Assembly (NCBI RefSeq): GCF_003026475.1
Contig: NZ_PYMC01000010.1
Coordinates: 113,952 to 177,951 of the forward strand
Source of the DNA: Photobacterium lipolyticum
GTDB taxonomy: Bacteria; Pseudomonadota; Gammaproteobacteria; Enterobacterales; Vibrionaceae
DNA length: 64,000 nt
Direction of reading: 5' to 3'
The position numbers and the translations under genes are program-made. Each line of letters starts with the position of its first letter. Position 1 is the first letter of the stretch. The notes under the pieces were generated by a model. That model searched no databases. It had not been told where the DNA came from and was given only the letters and a program-made list of their open reading frames with translations. Below are positions 44,602 to 53,514 of this stretch, in pieces.

Positions 44602-47600
44602 ATGCAGAATACCAAACTATTCAAACGTCTACAGCATACTTTGATGCTGGCTTTTTTAGTGCTCAGCATAACCCCACTGACGCTATCAGCTTTCTTTTTC
44701 CTCAACTCTCACTCTAACGATCTGGCCGAGCAGAGCACCAACCATCTGGCGTCTCTGCTCGATAACAAGAAAAAACAACTCAACAGTTTTTTTGCGGCAA
44801 AAGAATCTGAAGTGCAGAGTTTTGCCCGTTCTGAACTGTCAAATGCCAGTGGCGGCCGTTTTTATGGCCTGGTGGGTGCCTTTAATCAGTTAGGAGATAT
44901 AGCGGCACTCACAAAAAACATCAGCAACAGCCGCTATTATACCGAAACCCTCTCGGAAAAATCGACGAACAACCTTAATACAAGCTCAGCCAATTATGTT
45001 GGTCACGAACGTTACCGACTGATGTATAAACGTTACAACAGGGTTTATCAGGAGTACCTGAAGCGCTCTGACTTCAGTGATATTATGCTGGTTGATATCA
45101 ACGGAAATATTGTTTACTCCGTTTATAACCCTGATAAGTTCGGCCTTAATCTGCTCTCGGATGAATCCCATTTCGATGCATTAACCCAGACCTTTGCCGC
45201 CATTGCTGAAAAGACCCAAAAGTATCAGGCCGAGCCGGATCAAGTGCCCGTCGTATTTACTGATTTCAGCCAGCGCCCTGATGGCACCGAAACCATCGCG
45301 TGGTTTGCCGCTCCAATCATTCAGCAAGGTTATTTACACAGCTACGTATTTTTTGAATTAAGCAATCAGGCGATCAGCGAACTGATTAATGATCGTGACA
45401 GTAGCAACAACTTCGCCCAGACCCTATTAGTCGGCCCGGATCATCAACTGCGGATCCCGCCCGGTCAAAACATACCGGGAAAGCTGAGCAGCCAAAGCAT
45501 AGAAGCCGCACTGACCGGTAATACCGGAGTAGGTCGTTTTACCAATTTCAATCAAGTACCTGTACTCAGCGCTTTCTCACCGGTAAATGTTCTGGGTTAC
45601 CCCTGGGCCTTGGTGATTGAACTGCCGGAAGAAGAAGCTTTTGCGCGAATTCGCCAAGTGGAAAAAATCTTTTTCGCCGCCATGCTAACCGCCATCGTGT
45701 TCGTCATTATCATTTCGCACTGGCTGTCAAATTCTATCACCGCGCCCTTACTGCGCCTGACCTGGGCTGCAGAACGGGTATCAGCCGGCGACTTAGAGCA
45801 GAAGATTGAAAGTACCGAGCGTCGTGATGAAATCGGTCGCCTGGCGGTCAGTTTTGCCCGAATGCAGCGTTCAGTCAGGGAGAAAATTACCCTGATCCGT
45901 GAGCAAAATAACGAATTGGAACAGAACCTGACCGTTATTCAGCAACAAAATGAAGACTTGCAGATCGCCGATAAACTAAAGGATGAATTTCTGGCCACCA
46001 CATCACATGAATTACGCACCCCGCTTCATGGCATGGTAGGCATTGCCGAATCACTGTTGGCTGGCGTTAATGGCCCGGTACAAATTTCACAACGCCGTCA
46101 ACTGGAAATGCTGATCAACAGCGGACAACGCCTGACGGATCTGGTTGATGATCTGCTTGATTACCACAAAATGCGCTACGGCGATCTTGATATCGAGAAG
46201 CATCCCGTCGATCTGGCATCTGCGATCCGGTTAGTCCTGGAGTTATCAAGCCATCTGCTGGGCAGTAAGCCAATCCGTATTATCAATCAGATCCCCGATG
46301 ATCTCCCCCCCGTCATGGCCGATGAACAGCGCTTAGAACAAGTGTTGTACAACTTGGTCGGCAATGCCATCAAATACACATCGGAAGGAAAAATCGTCCT
46401 CTCGGCAACAGTGCTGGAAAATCAAATTCGTATTCAGGTCGTCGACACCGGTCAGGGGATCCCAGCTGAGCAGCTGGAACATATTTTTGAACCGCTAATT
46501 CAGGCGAACACAAGCTCCTCCAACTATCGCCAGGGTGCCGGGCTCGGACTGTCAATCAGCCGCCAGCTCATTGAGCTAATGGGGGGAAGGCTCTATGTCA
46601 GCAGCCAGCCGATGGTTGGCGCAACATTTAGCTTTACGCTAAACCAGGCCTCAAAAGACGAGATTGCCAGTAACAAGCCGACTCTGCGCAATAGTCACTT
46701 TCAGGTATCTTCACTCAATACCGCCAGCTGTGAAACGGAGAGTCTGCCGGAAAATCCTGATGGCGAGCTGCTGCTTATCGTCGATGACGAACCCGTGAAC
46801 CGGCAAGTGCTCAATAATTTCTTACGGCTGGAAGGTTATCGGGTACTCACGGCAGAAAACGGCCCTCAGGCACTTAAATTGCTTGAACAACACCAACCCG
46901 CATTGATGCTACTCGATGTCATGATGCCGGAAATGAGTGGCTATGAGGTTTGTCTGACCTTACGCAAACAGCATTCACGACTTGAGCTGCCTGTCATCAT
47001 GCTGTCAGCATTGGGCCAGGTCCAAGATCGGATCAAAGGATTTGAATGCGGTGCGAATGATTACCTGACAAAGCCATTCAACAAAGAAGAATTGATCGCC
47101 CGCATCGGTGCTCATCTTCAGGCTGGCCAGACAGAGATCCAACGCCAGAAGAATCAGGCTCTGCAACAGGAAATCCAACGCCGGGAGCTAATCGAAGAGG
47201 GGTTATTAGAAACCCAGAGCCGACTGCTCGGCCTGATGGAGTCGACCAATGAAGCGATCCTGTGCGTCCAGAATGAAGGCCGGATCCGCTACGCCAACAA
47301 TGCAGCGGGAAAGCTGTTTAAACGCGCCCCAGAGCAGCTGGAACGACACAATATCGATGATCTTCTGCTTACCCATTTGCCAGATGATATCAGTAACAGT
47401 CATCACTTTAACGGCAGCCTGACCTATCGGATAGGTGATGAACTGAAGCCACTAGAGACGAATGTGATCAATCTACCGGAAGAATCGGGACTTAAACGGA
47501 TGTTTGTCTTTGATATTGAAGGACCTTCCGTACAGCATCGCATCAACATGTTAGAAAGTGCTATTGAGGTACTGTCAGGTTTTGCATTCGATGGTGATAA

Positions 47601-47991
47601 AAATAACCTCCAGCAGTTACGAGAACTCGGGGGAGAATTCACTCGTCTTGCCGATAAGCTGGGTGACAATGGAAAAAATAAGACCGACATGGTTCGACAA
47701 CTGCTGGTCGATGTCATGAAAGCAACACTAAAATATTGGGAAACATCTGCCAAGAAGACTAAATTTGAACTGGCCGAGGAAAGCGGTTTATGGCGGGTCT
47801 ATTTAGACCGCAGTACCCTGCAAACACGTACACTCGATAAGTATCTTCATCTCGAAACGCTACCGAAAACGCCTCGCTGGCGCACTGTCATCAATACTAT
47901 CGATTTTGTGTTAGATCGTTGTAATGAAGCCTCATCTGAACGTCATGACGTCAAAGCCATGCGGGACAAGCTGCAGCATATAATCAGTTAA
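44602..47991 (+). CDS. chiS: Chitin catabolism regulator ChiS
   Basis: This membrane hybrid sensor controls chitin utilization; in Vibrio it binds DNA directly and is held inactive by the periplasmic chitin-oligosaccharide binding protein. From this ATG it is 1129 aa, with membrane helices at about 13-34 and 356-378, a periplasmic sensor between them, HAMP (378-430), kinase with H469 in TSHELRTP, ATPase domain (570-690), receiver (722-840) with D772 in LLDVMMP, a PAS-like domain (870-990) and the C-terminal DNA-binding region (about 1024-1129). H469 and D772 match V. cholerae numbering, which fixes the start; the frame itself is open from 44389. Confidence 0.96.
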   Translation: MQNTKLFKRLQHTLMLAFLVLSITPLTLSAFFFLNSHSNDLAEQSTNHLASLLDNKKKQLNSFFAAKESEVQSFARSELSNASGGRFYGLVGAFNQLGDIAALTKNISNSRYYTETLSEKSTNNLNTSSANYVGHERYRLMYKRYNRVYQEYLKRSDFSDIMLVDINGNIVYSVYNPDKFGLNLLSDESHFDALTQTFAAIAEKTQKYQAEPDQVPVVFTDFSQRPDGTETIAWFAAPIIQQGYLHSYVFFELSNQAISELINDRDSSNNFAQTLLVGPDHQLRIPPGQNIPGKLSSQSIEAALTGNTGVGRFTNFNQVPVLSAFSPVNVLGYPWALVIELPEEEAFARIRQVEKIFFAAMLTAIVFVIIISHWLSNSITAPLLRLTWAAERVSAGDLEQKIESTERRDEIGRLAVSFARMQRSVREKITLIREQNNELEQNLTVIQQQNEDLQIADKLKDEFLATTSHELRTPLHGMVGIAESLLAGVNGPVQISQRRQLEMLINSGQRLTDLVDDLLDYHKMRYGDLDIEKHPVDLASAIRLVLELSSHLLGSKPIRIINQIPDDLPPVMADEQRLEQVLYNLVGNAIKYTSEGKIVLSATVLENQIRIQVVDTGQGIPAEQLEHIFEPLIQANTSSSNYRQGAGLGLSISRQLIELMGGRLYVSSQPMVGATFSFTLNQASKDEIASNKPTLRNSHFQVSSLNTASCETESLPENPDGELLLIVDDEPVNRQVLNNFLRLEGYRVLTAENGPQALKLLEQHQPALMLLDVMMPEMSGYEVCLTLRKQHSRLELPVIMLSALGQVQDRIKGFECGANDYLTKPFNKEELIARIGAHLQAGQTEIQRQKNQALQQEIQRRELIEEGLLETQSRLLGLMESTNEAILCVQNEGRIRYANNAAGKLFKRAPEQLERHNIDDLLLTHLPDDISNSHHFNGSLTYRIGDELKPLETNVINLPEESGLKRMFVFDIEGPSVQHRINMLESAIEVLSGFAFDGDKNNLQQLRELGGEFTRLADKLGDNGKNKTDMVRQLLVDVMKATLKYWETSAKKTKFELAEESGLWRVYLDRSTLQTRTLDKYLHLETLPKTPRWRTVINTIDFVLDRCNEASSERHDVKAMRDKLQHIIS

Positions 47992-48027
47992 GATTCCCAA
48001 GCGACTAAAGATAATGCCGACATAACG

Positions 48028-48056
48028 AAGCCCGCTGATGCGGGCTTTTCTTTATT
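48028..48056 (+). terminator. chiS terminator
   Basis: The stem AAGCCCGC/GCGGGCTT with a TGAT loop is followed by TTCTTTATTT. It separates chiS from the chitin operon, which must have its own promoter. Confidence 0.88.
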
Positions 48057-48370
48057 TATCATTTCCGCCCCCAGATCTTGCTGTTATATCCGTAGTGAAA
48101 AGCGTGAATGCCATCACGCTAAAAATATAGATTCACCAACCAAAAAAAGGGGTAAAACTGCTATCACACACTCAGATTCACCACAATTGTTGGCATCAAA
48201 TCGTTCACAATACGACCAGCACAAAGATATTTCAGTTTATGAGAAGCAACTCACAACAAACGACGAGGGAAAAATTCACGACAGGAATTAACTTCAAAAT
48301 GCTTATTGCGTTACATCACAATATAAAGAAGCAACCAATAAGGTATTGAAAAAGAATAAAATAAACAATA

Positions 48371-48382
48371 GTAAACACTCAC
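48371..48382 (+). promoter_or_regulatory. SlmA-like site in the chitin operon control region
   Basis: GTAAACACTCAC matches the SlmA consensus GTGAGTACTCAC at 9 of 12 positions, with the right half-site ACTCAC perfect. SlmA is reported to activate the chitobiose operon promoter in V. cholerae together with ChiS. The site lies about 300 bp before the binding-protein ATG and 90 bp before the candidate -35. Confidence 0.35.
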
Positions 48383-48462
48383 ACACCATGTGAAACGTGG
48401 TTTCTGATATGTGAGCATGGACGCAAAACCATGCCTGACGTAAGTTATCAATTAATTGGAAA

Positions 48463-48507
48463 TTAACGTTTTTGACAGCAAGTCCGCATCTTTTAACGTT
48501 TTTAACG
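48463..48507 (+). promoter_or_regulatory. Direct repeats and candidate -35 in the chitin operon promoter region
   Basis: TTAACGTTTTT occurs at 48463-48473 and again at 48493-48503, exactly 30 bp apart; a third TTAACG begins at 48502. A perfect TTGACA is at 48472-48477, with only a weak -10 (TAACGT, 48494-48499) after it. Repeats spaced by nearly three helical turns next to a promoter look like activator sites. ChiS is the obvious candidate ligand, but I cannot assign it by sequence. The rest of 48057-48462 is AT-rich with no gene. Confidence 0.45.
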
Positions 48508-48669
48508 GGCGACCACGTTGACCATTTTGGCTATCCGGAGTTTCCTAATGGCACTGAGAACCTGCAAGGCCATTCATTAGAAGAGTACTTTTCATTCTAT
48601 CGAAGCAGGTTCAAGGACTACCCCTCGGGGTACTCATTTTCCATAAGTGAAACGAAAAGCACAGAGTAA
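48472..48669 (+). CDS. Possible 65-codon leader reading frame
   Basis: A frame beginning with TTG runs 65 codons and stops ten bases before the binding-protein ATG. The product would be polar and aromatic-rich (LEEYFSFYRSRF) with no signal peptide. The start coincides with the candidate -35 TTGACA, and there is no ribosome-binding site, so as written it is unlikely to be translated from its first codon. It may instead be an untranslated leader; a small hairpin TACCCC/GGGGTA lies at 48619-48632. Low confidence as a gene. Confidence 0.2.
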   Translation: MTASPHLLTFLTGDHVDHFGYPEFPNGTENLQGHSLEEYFSFYRSRFKDYPSGYSFSISETKSTE

Positions 48670-48678
48670 GGAACAGCT

Positions 48679-50358
48679 ATGCTTGCCAATATTAAGAAAA
48701 CTAAGTTAGCGCTTGCGGTTTTTGCCGCTGCCACCTCAGCATTGACGGCGCCTATTGCCACCGCTGCTGAACGAACTGAACTAACGATGGTTCCAAAGTT
48801 TTACCCTACATTTGTACGTAACTTTAACCCGTTCCTCCAAACTCAATTAGATACCGTTCAAGACTTTATCTATGAGCCTTTAGTGGTATTCAACGAATTG
48901 AAAGGCAACGAGCCGGTGATGCGCTTGGCGACAGACTATTACATGTCTGACGACCTAATGCAGGTGACTTTCGTAATCCGTGACGGGGTGAAATGGTCTG
49001 ACGGTAAAGCGTATACAGCTGAAGACGTTGCATTTACGTATGACATGCTGAAAAAACACCCTGAACTAGACCGTACAGGTATTAACCAGCGCCTGAAATC
49101 AGTGACCGCTTCTGGTGATAAAGTTACTTTCAACCTGACTGAAGCAAACTCAAATGTTCCATACCTGATCAATGAAGTATCAGTTGTTCCTAAACATATC
49201 TGGAGCAAGATAGAAGATCCTACACGCTTTACCAATGAGAACCCGGTAGGTACCGGTCCATTTACTGAAATCGAAAAATTCACTCCGCAGCTATACACCC
49301 AATGCCGTAACCCGCAATACTGGGATAACAGCAACCTGGATGTTGACTGTCTGCGTCTACCGCAAGTTGCAGGTAACGATCAGTTCCTGGGCCAGGTACT
49401 GAGCGGTCAATTCGACTGGACGTACTCGTTCATCCCGGATGTTGACAGCACATACGCAGCAGCCAGCCCTGACAATAAATACTGGTACCCAGCGGGTGGT
49501 AGCCAGGCATTTATGTTCAACTACGAGTCGCCAAATGCGGGTAACAATGAAGCAATCAATAACATCGATTTCCGTCGCGCCTTTTCTATGGCCATCGACC
49601 GTGAAACGATCATTGATATCGCTTTCTACGGCGGCGGCGTAGTCAATGATTACGCCTCAGGTCTAGGTCAGGCATTTGCCTCGTGGTCTGATAACACGGT
49701 GTACAACAAATACAAGCCATTCATGACTTACAACGTAGACAACGCCAAAGCATTGCTGAAAAAAGCGGGCTTTAAAGATCTTGATGGCGATGGCTTTGTT
49801 GAAACCCCAACAGGTAAGAAACTTGAGCTGGCAATTCAATCACCAAGTGGTTGGACTGACTTCAACAACACGGTACAGCTAGGTGTTGAAATGCTTGAAG
49901 AAGTCGGGATCAAAGCGAAAGCAAGCACTCCTGATTTCTCGGTATACAACCAGGCAATGCTTGATGCTAAATACGATGTTGCTTACACCAACTACTTCCA
50001 CGGTGCAGATCCGTACACATACTGGGACAGCGCTTATCACTCACGCTTCCAGGCAAACGAAGGCATGCCTCGCTTCGCGCTTCACTACTGGAAAAATGCT
50101 GAGCTAGACAAGTTACTTGAAGGTTTCTACCAAACCGCCGATCGTGGCGAACAAGTTAAGATGGCTCACAAGATCCAGAAAATCATTGCTGAAAACCAAG
50201 TAACTGTGCCTGTCATGTCAGGTGCTTACACTTCTCAATACAACACCTCGCGCTTTACGGGCTGGTGGAACGAGAAGAACCCGAAAGGCCGTCCAATGCC
50301 TATCACTAACACCCAAGAACGTCTGCTACAAGTACTTGATCTAGAACCTAAAGTATAA
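48679..50358 (+). CDS. cbp: Periplasmic chitin-oligosaccharide binding protein
   Basis: This family 5 solute-binding protein captures chitin oligosaccharides for the ABC importer and, in Vibrio, represses ChiS when unliganded. The 559-aa protein has a signal peptide (1-29, ending in TAPIATAA), then the SBP_bac_5 fold with the motif KWSDGKAYTAEDVAFTYD near residue 110 and a calcium-loop-like DLDGDGF near 370. An AAGGAACAG site precedes the ATG. It is the first gene of a ten-gene run on the plus strand. A 10-bp hairpin separates it from the permeases. Confidence 0.95.
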   Translation: MLANIKKTKLALAVFAAATSALTAPIATAAERTELTMVPKFYPTFVRNFNPFLQTQLDTVQDFIYEPLVVFNELKGNEPVMRLATDYYMSDDLMQVTFVIRDGVKWSDGKAYTAEDVAFTYDMLKKHPELDRTGINQRLKSVTASGDKVTFNLTEANSNVPYLINEVSVVPKHIWSKIEDPTRFTNENPVGTGPFTEIEKFTPQLYTQCRNPQYWDNSNLDVDCLRLPQVAGNDQFLGQVLSGQFDWTYSFIPDVDSTYAAASPDNKYWYPAGGSQAFMFNYESPNAGNNEAINNIDFRRAFSMAIDRETIIDIAFYGGGVVNDYASGLGQAFASWSDNTVYNKYKPFMTYNVDNAKALLKKAGFKDLDGDGFVETPTGKKLELAIQSPSGWTDFNNTVQLGVEMLEEVGIKAKASTPDFSVYNQAMLDAKYDVAYTNYFHGADPYTYWDSAYHSRFQANEGMPRFALHYWKNAELDKLLEGFYQTADRGEQVKMAHKIQKIIAENQVTVPVMSGAYTSQYNTSRFTGWWNEKNPKGRPMPITNTQERLLQVLDLEPKV

Positions 50359-50373
50359 TTTAGGTATTAACTT

Positions 50374-50396
50374 GCGGTGCGCACATTGCGCACCGC
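50374..50396 (+). other. Intercistronic hairpin after cbp
   Basis: A perfect 10-bp stem GCGGTGCGCA/TGCGCACCGC with a CAT loop lies 15 bp after the cbp stop. There is no T-run, so it is not a full terminator. Such structures after a binding-protein gene usually protect the upstream mRNA from 3' decay and so raise binding protein over permease. Confidence 0.7.
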
Positions 50397-50496
50397 CTCT
50401 TCCCCCTCCTATTGAAAGTTATGGCGCTTTGCGTCAGGGGGATTTCTGTCCTGAATCTAGCAAAAACATCAATGCTGGATGATTAAGGTGTGAGTT

Positions 50497-51483
50497 ATGG
50501 GATTCTTTATACGACGGCTGTCTTTTTATCTGATAGCGCTTTTATTTGCGATTACGCTGAACTTTATTTTACCGCGAGCGATGCCCGGAGATCCGGTGAC
50601 CATGATGTTCGCCAACGCAGCAGTACAGGTAACACCTGAGCGTATCGCTGCAATGAAACAATTATTAGGGTTTGTCGGTGGCCCAATCCACGAAGAATAC
50701 TTTATCTACCTCAAAGGAATTCTTTCCTGGGATCTGGGTATCTCGATTCAGACCTTTCCGCAGACCGTGAATGAAATCATGGCCCGTGCAGTTGGTTGGT
50801 CAATGTTCCTAGCGGGTACCGCGGTTATTCTGGCCTTCTGTTTAGGCTCGACCCTCGGTATTTTTGCGGCCTGGAAACGCGGCAGCAAATACGATGCATT
50901 CATTTCACCTGGGATGATGGTCATTCAGGCCGTTCCTCCCGTGGTCGTTGCCATGCTGGTGCTATACACCTTCGCCATCGGCCTTCGCTGGTTCCCATCA
51001 ACCTATGCCTATACCGCAGGTACAACGCCTGACTGGACCAGCTGGGAATTCATTAAAGATGTTCTCTACCACGCTGTGTTACCTCTGTTTTGTGCCACCA
51101 TCATCCAGATTGGCGGCTTCTTGATCAACATGCGTAATAACATGATCAACTTGCTGAACGAAGACTACATCACGATGGCAAAGGGCAAGGGGTTAAGTGA
51201 AAACCGCGTGGTGTTCAACTACGCGGCACGTAACGCCATGCTACCCAGTGTGACGGCACTATCGATGGCGCTGGGTATGGCTATTGGTGGCCAGCTAATT
51301 ATCGAGATGATCTTCAACTACCCCGGCCTCGGCACCGTTCTTCTTAACGCGATTAATGCGCGTGACTATCAGGTTCTGCAAGGTCAGCTGCTTATCATGA
51401 CCCTGTTTATGCTGTTCTTTAACTTCATGGCTGACATCCTCATCGTGGCACTTGACCCTCGCCTACGTAAAGGAGGCAAATAA
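50497..51483 (+). CDS. Chitin-oligosaccharide ABC transporter permease 1
   Basis: This 328-aa inner-membrane permease is of the DppB/OppB type. Hydrophobic segments lie at about 9-28, 100-125, 140-165, 190-215, 250-275 and 290-315. The ABC-interacting EAA-like loop contains AKGKGLSENRVVFNYAARNAMLP (split here by position, about 227-249). It starts 138 bp after cbp, with AAGGTG before the ATG, and is followed two bases later by the second permease gene. Confidence 0.92.
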   Translation: MGFFIRRLSFYLIALLFAITLNFILPRAMPGDPVTMMFANAAVQVTPERIAAMKQLLGFVGGPIHEEYFIYLKGILSWDLGISIQTFPQTVNEIMARAVGWSMFLAGTAVILAFCLGSTLGIFAAWKRGSKYDAFISPGMMVIQAVPPVVVAMLVLYTFAIGLRWFPSTYAYTAGTTPDWTSWEFIKDVLYHAVLPLFCATIIQIGGFLINMRNNMINLLNEDYITMAKGKGLSENRVVFNYAARNAMLPSVTALSMALGMAIGGQLIIEMIFNYPGLGTVLLNAINARDYQVLQGQLLIMTLFMLFFNFMADILIVALDPRLRKGGK

Positions 51484-51485
51484 TT

Positions 51486-52511
51486 ATGAAAAGTTTAATT
51501 AAGTTACTTTCCAGCAACCATAAGGCCCTTGCCGGCCTAATCATTATCACGCTGTTTATTTTGGCCGCTATTTTTGCCCCGTTCATTACTGAACATGTGC
51601 CTAACAAGAAAACGGGTAACCCACACGAATACCCTGCGTTTGTCGTTAAGGCTGCCCAAAATAACCCCGATGGCTGGGTTGCCGAAAACCTCGCCGACAG
51701 CAGCCGTACCTTGCGGATGTCGAAAAAAGCCGAACACGTACTCGGCACCACCCGAATGGGACGTGATGTCTGGTCTCAAGTCGTATATGGCGCACGTACT
51801 TCACTGGCTGTCGGCTTCGGTGCAGGTTTGATGGTCTGTTTTCTCGCAACCTTAGTGGGGGTTTCCGCCGGTTACTTTGGTGGCCGGGTCGATGACATCC
51901 TCTCTGCCGCCATGAACATCATGCTGGTAATACCACAGCTGCCCTTATTGTTTGTTATCGCCGCCTTCATTGGTGAAGCGGGGCCTGTAACGATAACCCT
52001 GGTTATCGGGATAACTGCCTGGGCATGGGGCGCCAGGGTTGTTCGCGCCCAGACATTGTCAATCAGAGAAAAAGAGTTCATTAAAGCCGCCGAGGTATTA
52101 GGTGAATCTTCTTGGCGCATCATCTTTGTTGAAATCCTGCCAAACCTGATTTCTATCGTCGGTGCCAGCTTCATCGGCTCGGTTATGCTGGCGATTATGA
52201 CCGAAGCAACATTGTCATACTTAGGCCTTGGCGATCCGGGAACTATCAGCTGGGGCAACATGCTGTACAACGTTCAAACATCCTCTTCGATGCTTGTCGG
52301 CGCATGGTGGGAGCTGTTAGTACCGTGTATCGCGCTTACTCTTGTTGCGATCGGTCTTGCACTGCTTAACTTCGCGGTGGATGAAATTGCTAACCCGCAG
52401 CTTCGTTCGCACAAAGGAATGCGCCGCTGGAAAAATATGGAAAAACAAAATAAAGATGCCCAAAAAGCGACATTAGAAACGGCTCAGCCAGCCCTTCAGG
52501 GAGGAGAATAG
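51486..52511 (+). CDS. Chitin-oligosaccharide ABC transporter permease 2
   Basis: This 341-aa permease is of the DppC/OppC type with an N-terminal membrane helix (about 13-33), a periplasmic loop (35-80), then the transport domain. The EAA-like loop includes EFIKAAEVLGESSWRIIF near 198-215. A hydrophilic tail of about 30 residues ends the protein. It partners with the previous permease and overlaps the operon tightly (two-base gap before, two-base gap after). Confidence 0.92.
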   Translation: MKSLIKLLSSNHKALAGLIIITLFILAAIFAPFITEHVPNKKTGNPHEYPAFVVKAAQNNPDGWVAENLADSSRTLRMSKKAEHVLGTTRMGRDVWSQVVYGARTSLAVGFGAGLMVCFLATLVGVSAGYFGGRVDDILSAAMNIMLVIPQLPLLFVIAAFIGEAGPVTITLVIGITAWAWGARVVRAQTLSIREKEFIKAAEVLGESSWRIIFVEILPNLISIVGASFIGSVMLAIMTEATLSYLGLGDPGTISWGNMLYNVQTSSSMLVGAWWELLVPCIALTLVAIGLALLNFAVDEIANPQLRSHKGMRRWKNMEKQNKDAQKATLETAQPALQGGE

Positions 52512-52513
52512 TA

Positions 52514-53485
52514 ATGACCAGTCCACAAATCTCCATTCGCAATCTTTGTGTTGACTACATCACAGATGCTGGTGATGTACGTGCGGTAAACAATGTCAGC
52601 TTTGATATCGGTAAGGGCGAAATATTCGGTCTGGCTGGTGAATCTGGCTGTGGTAAATCAACCGTGGCAATGGCTTTAATGCGTCTGCATAAGCCGCCCG
52701 CTTTTATCTCTGGTGGCGAAGTATTGTTCGACGGCCATGGCGATATTCTTAAGCTCAGCGAAGCTAATATGACGGCCTTTCGCTGGAGCCAGATATCCAT
52801 GGTCTTTCAGAGTGCAATGAATGCACTCAACCCGGTACTGACACTCGAAGAGCAGTTTTGTGACGTCATTATGCGCCACACCAATATGGATCGTAAGCAG
52901 GCTATTCGCCGTGCTGAAGGGCTATTGGAAATCGTCGACATTCATCCCAATCGTCTGCGGGACTATCCGCACCAGTTCTCGGGGGGAATGCGCCAGCGCC
53001 TGGTGATAGCTATTGCACTGGCACTGAACCCGAAAATGATCATCATGGATGAACCAACAACAGCCCTTGATGTTGTGGTTCAACGTGAAATTCTGCAAAA
53101 AATCTATGCCCTGAAAGAGGAGTTTGGCTTCTCGATCCTGTTCATTACCCATGATATTTCACTGATGGTCGAGTTCTCAGACCGTATCGGCATCATGTAT
53201 TCAGGTGAACTCATCGAAGTTGCACCATCAAAACAGATCCTGGAACAGCCATTCCACCCTTACACCGAAGGGCTGGGAAGTTCCTTTCCACCACTGACCG
53301 GCCCGAAAACCCGCCTCACTGGTATTCCTGGCAATCCATTGAACTTGCTGGAAATACCTCAAGGCTGCCGTTTTCAGGCGCGCTGTAACAAAGCCCATGA
53401 TGCCTGTTTCAGCACTGCCACTCAATTACGCCAACTTGAACCAGGTCGTTTATCAAACTGCCACCTATTCAATAAAAGCAGTTAA
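52514..53485 (+). CDS. Chitin-oligosaccharide ABC transporter ATPase 1
   Basis: This 323-aa nucleotide-binding subunit is of the DppD/OppD type. It has Walker A GESGCGKST near residues 40-48, signature FSGGMRQR, Walker B MIIMDEPT, and the C-terminal oligopeptide-ABC extension with cysteines (CRFQARCNKAHDAC) typical of the family. An AGGGAGGA site precedes the ATG. It works as a heterodimer with the next gene product on the cytoplasmic face of the importer. Confidence 0.93.
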   Translation: MTSPQISIRNLCVDYITDAGDVRAVNNVSFDIGKGEIFGLAGESGCGKSTVAMALMRLHKPPAFISGGEVLFDGHGDILKLSEANMTAFRWSQISMVFQSAMNALNPVLTLEEQFCDVIMRHTNMDRKQAIRRAEGLLEIVDIHPNRLRDYPHQFSGGMRQRLVIAIALALNPKMIIMDEPTTALDVVVQREILQKIYALKEEFGFSILFITHDISLMVEFSDRIGIMYSGELIEVAPSKQILEQPFHPYTEGLGSSFPPLTGPKTRLTGIPGNPLNLLEIPQGCRFQARCNKAHDACFSTATQLRQLEPGRLSNCHLFNKSS

Positions 53486-53514
53486 TAAAAAATAGGAAGC
53501 AATTAGGAGGCATT

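Noticed and set aside
48170..48420. CRP-like half sites (TGTGA, TCACA) upstream of the chitin operon
   Set aside because: Several half-sites occur, but none pairs with a second half at the six-base spacing with more than about three of five matches, so no CRP site can be called by eye.
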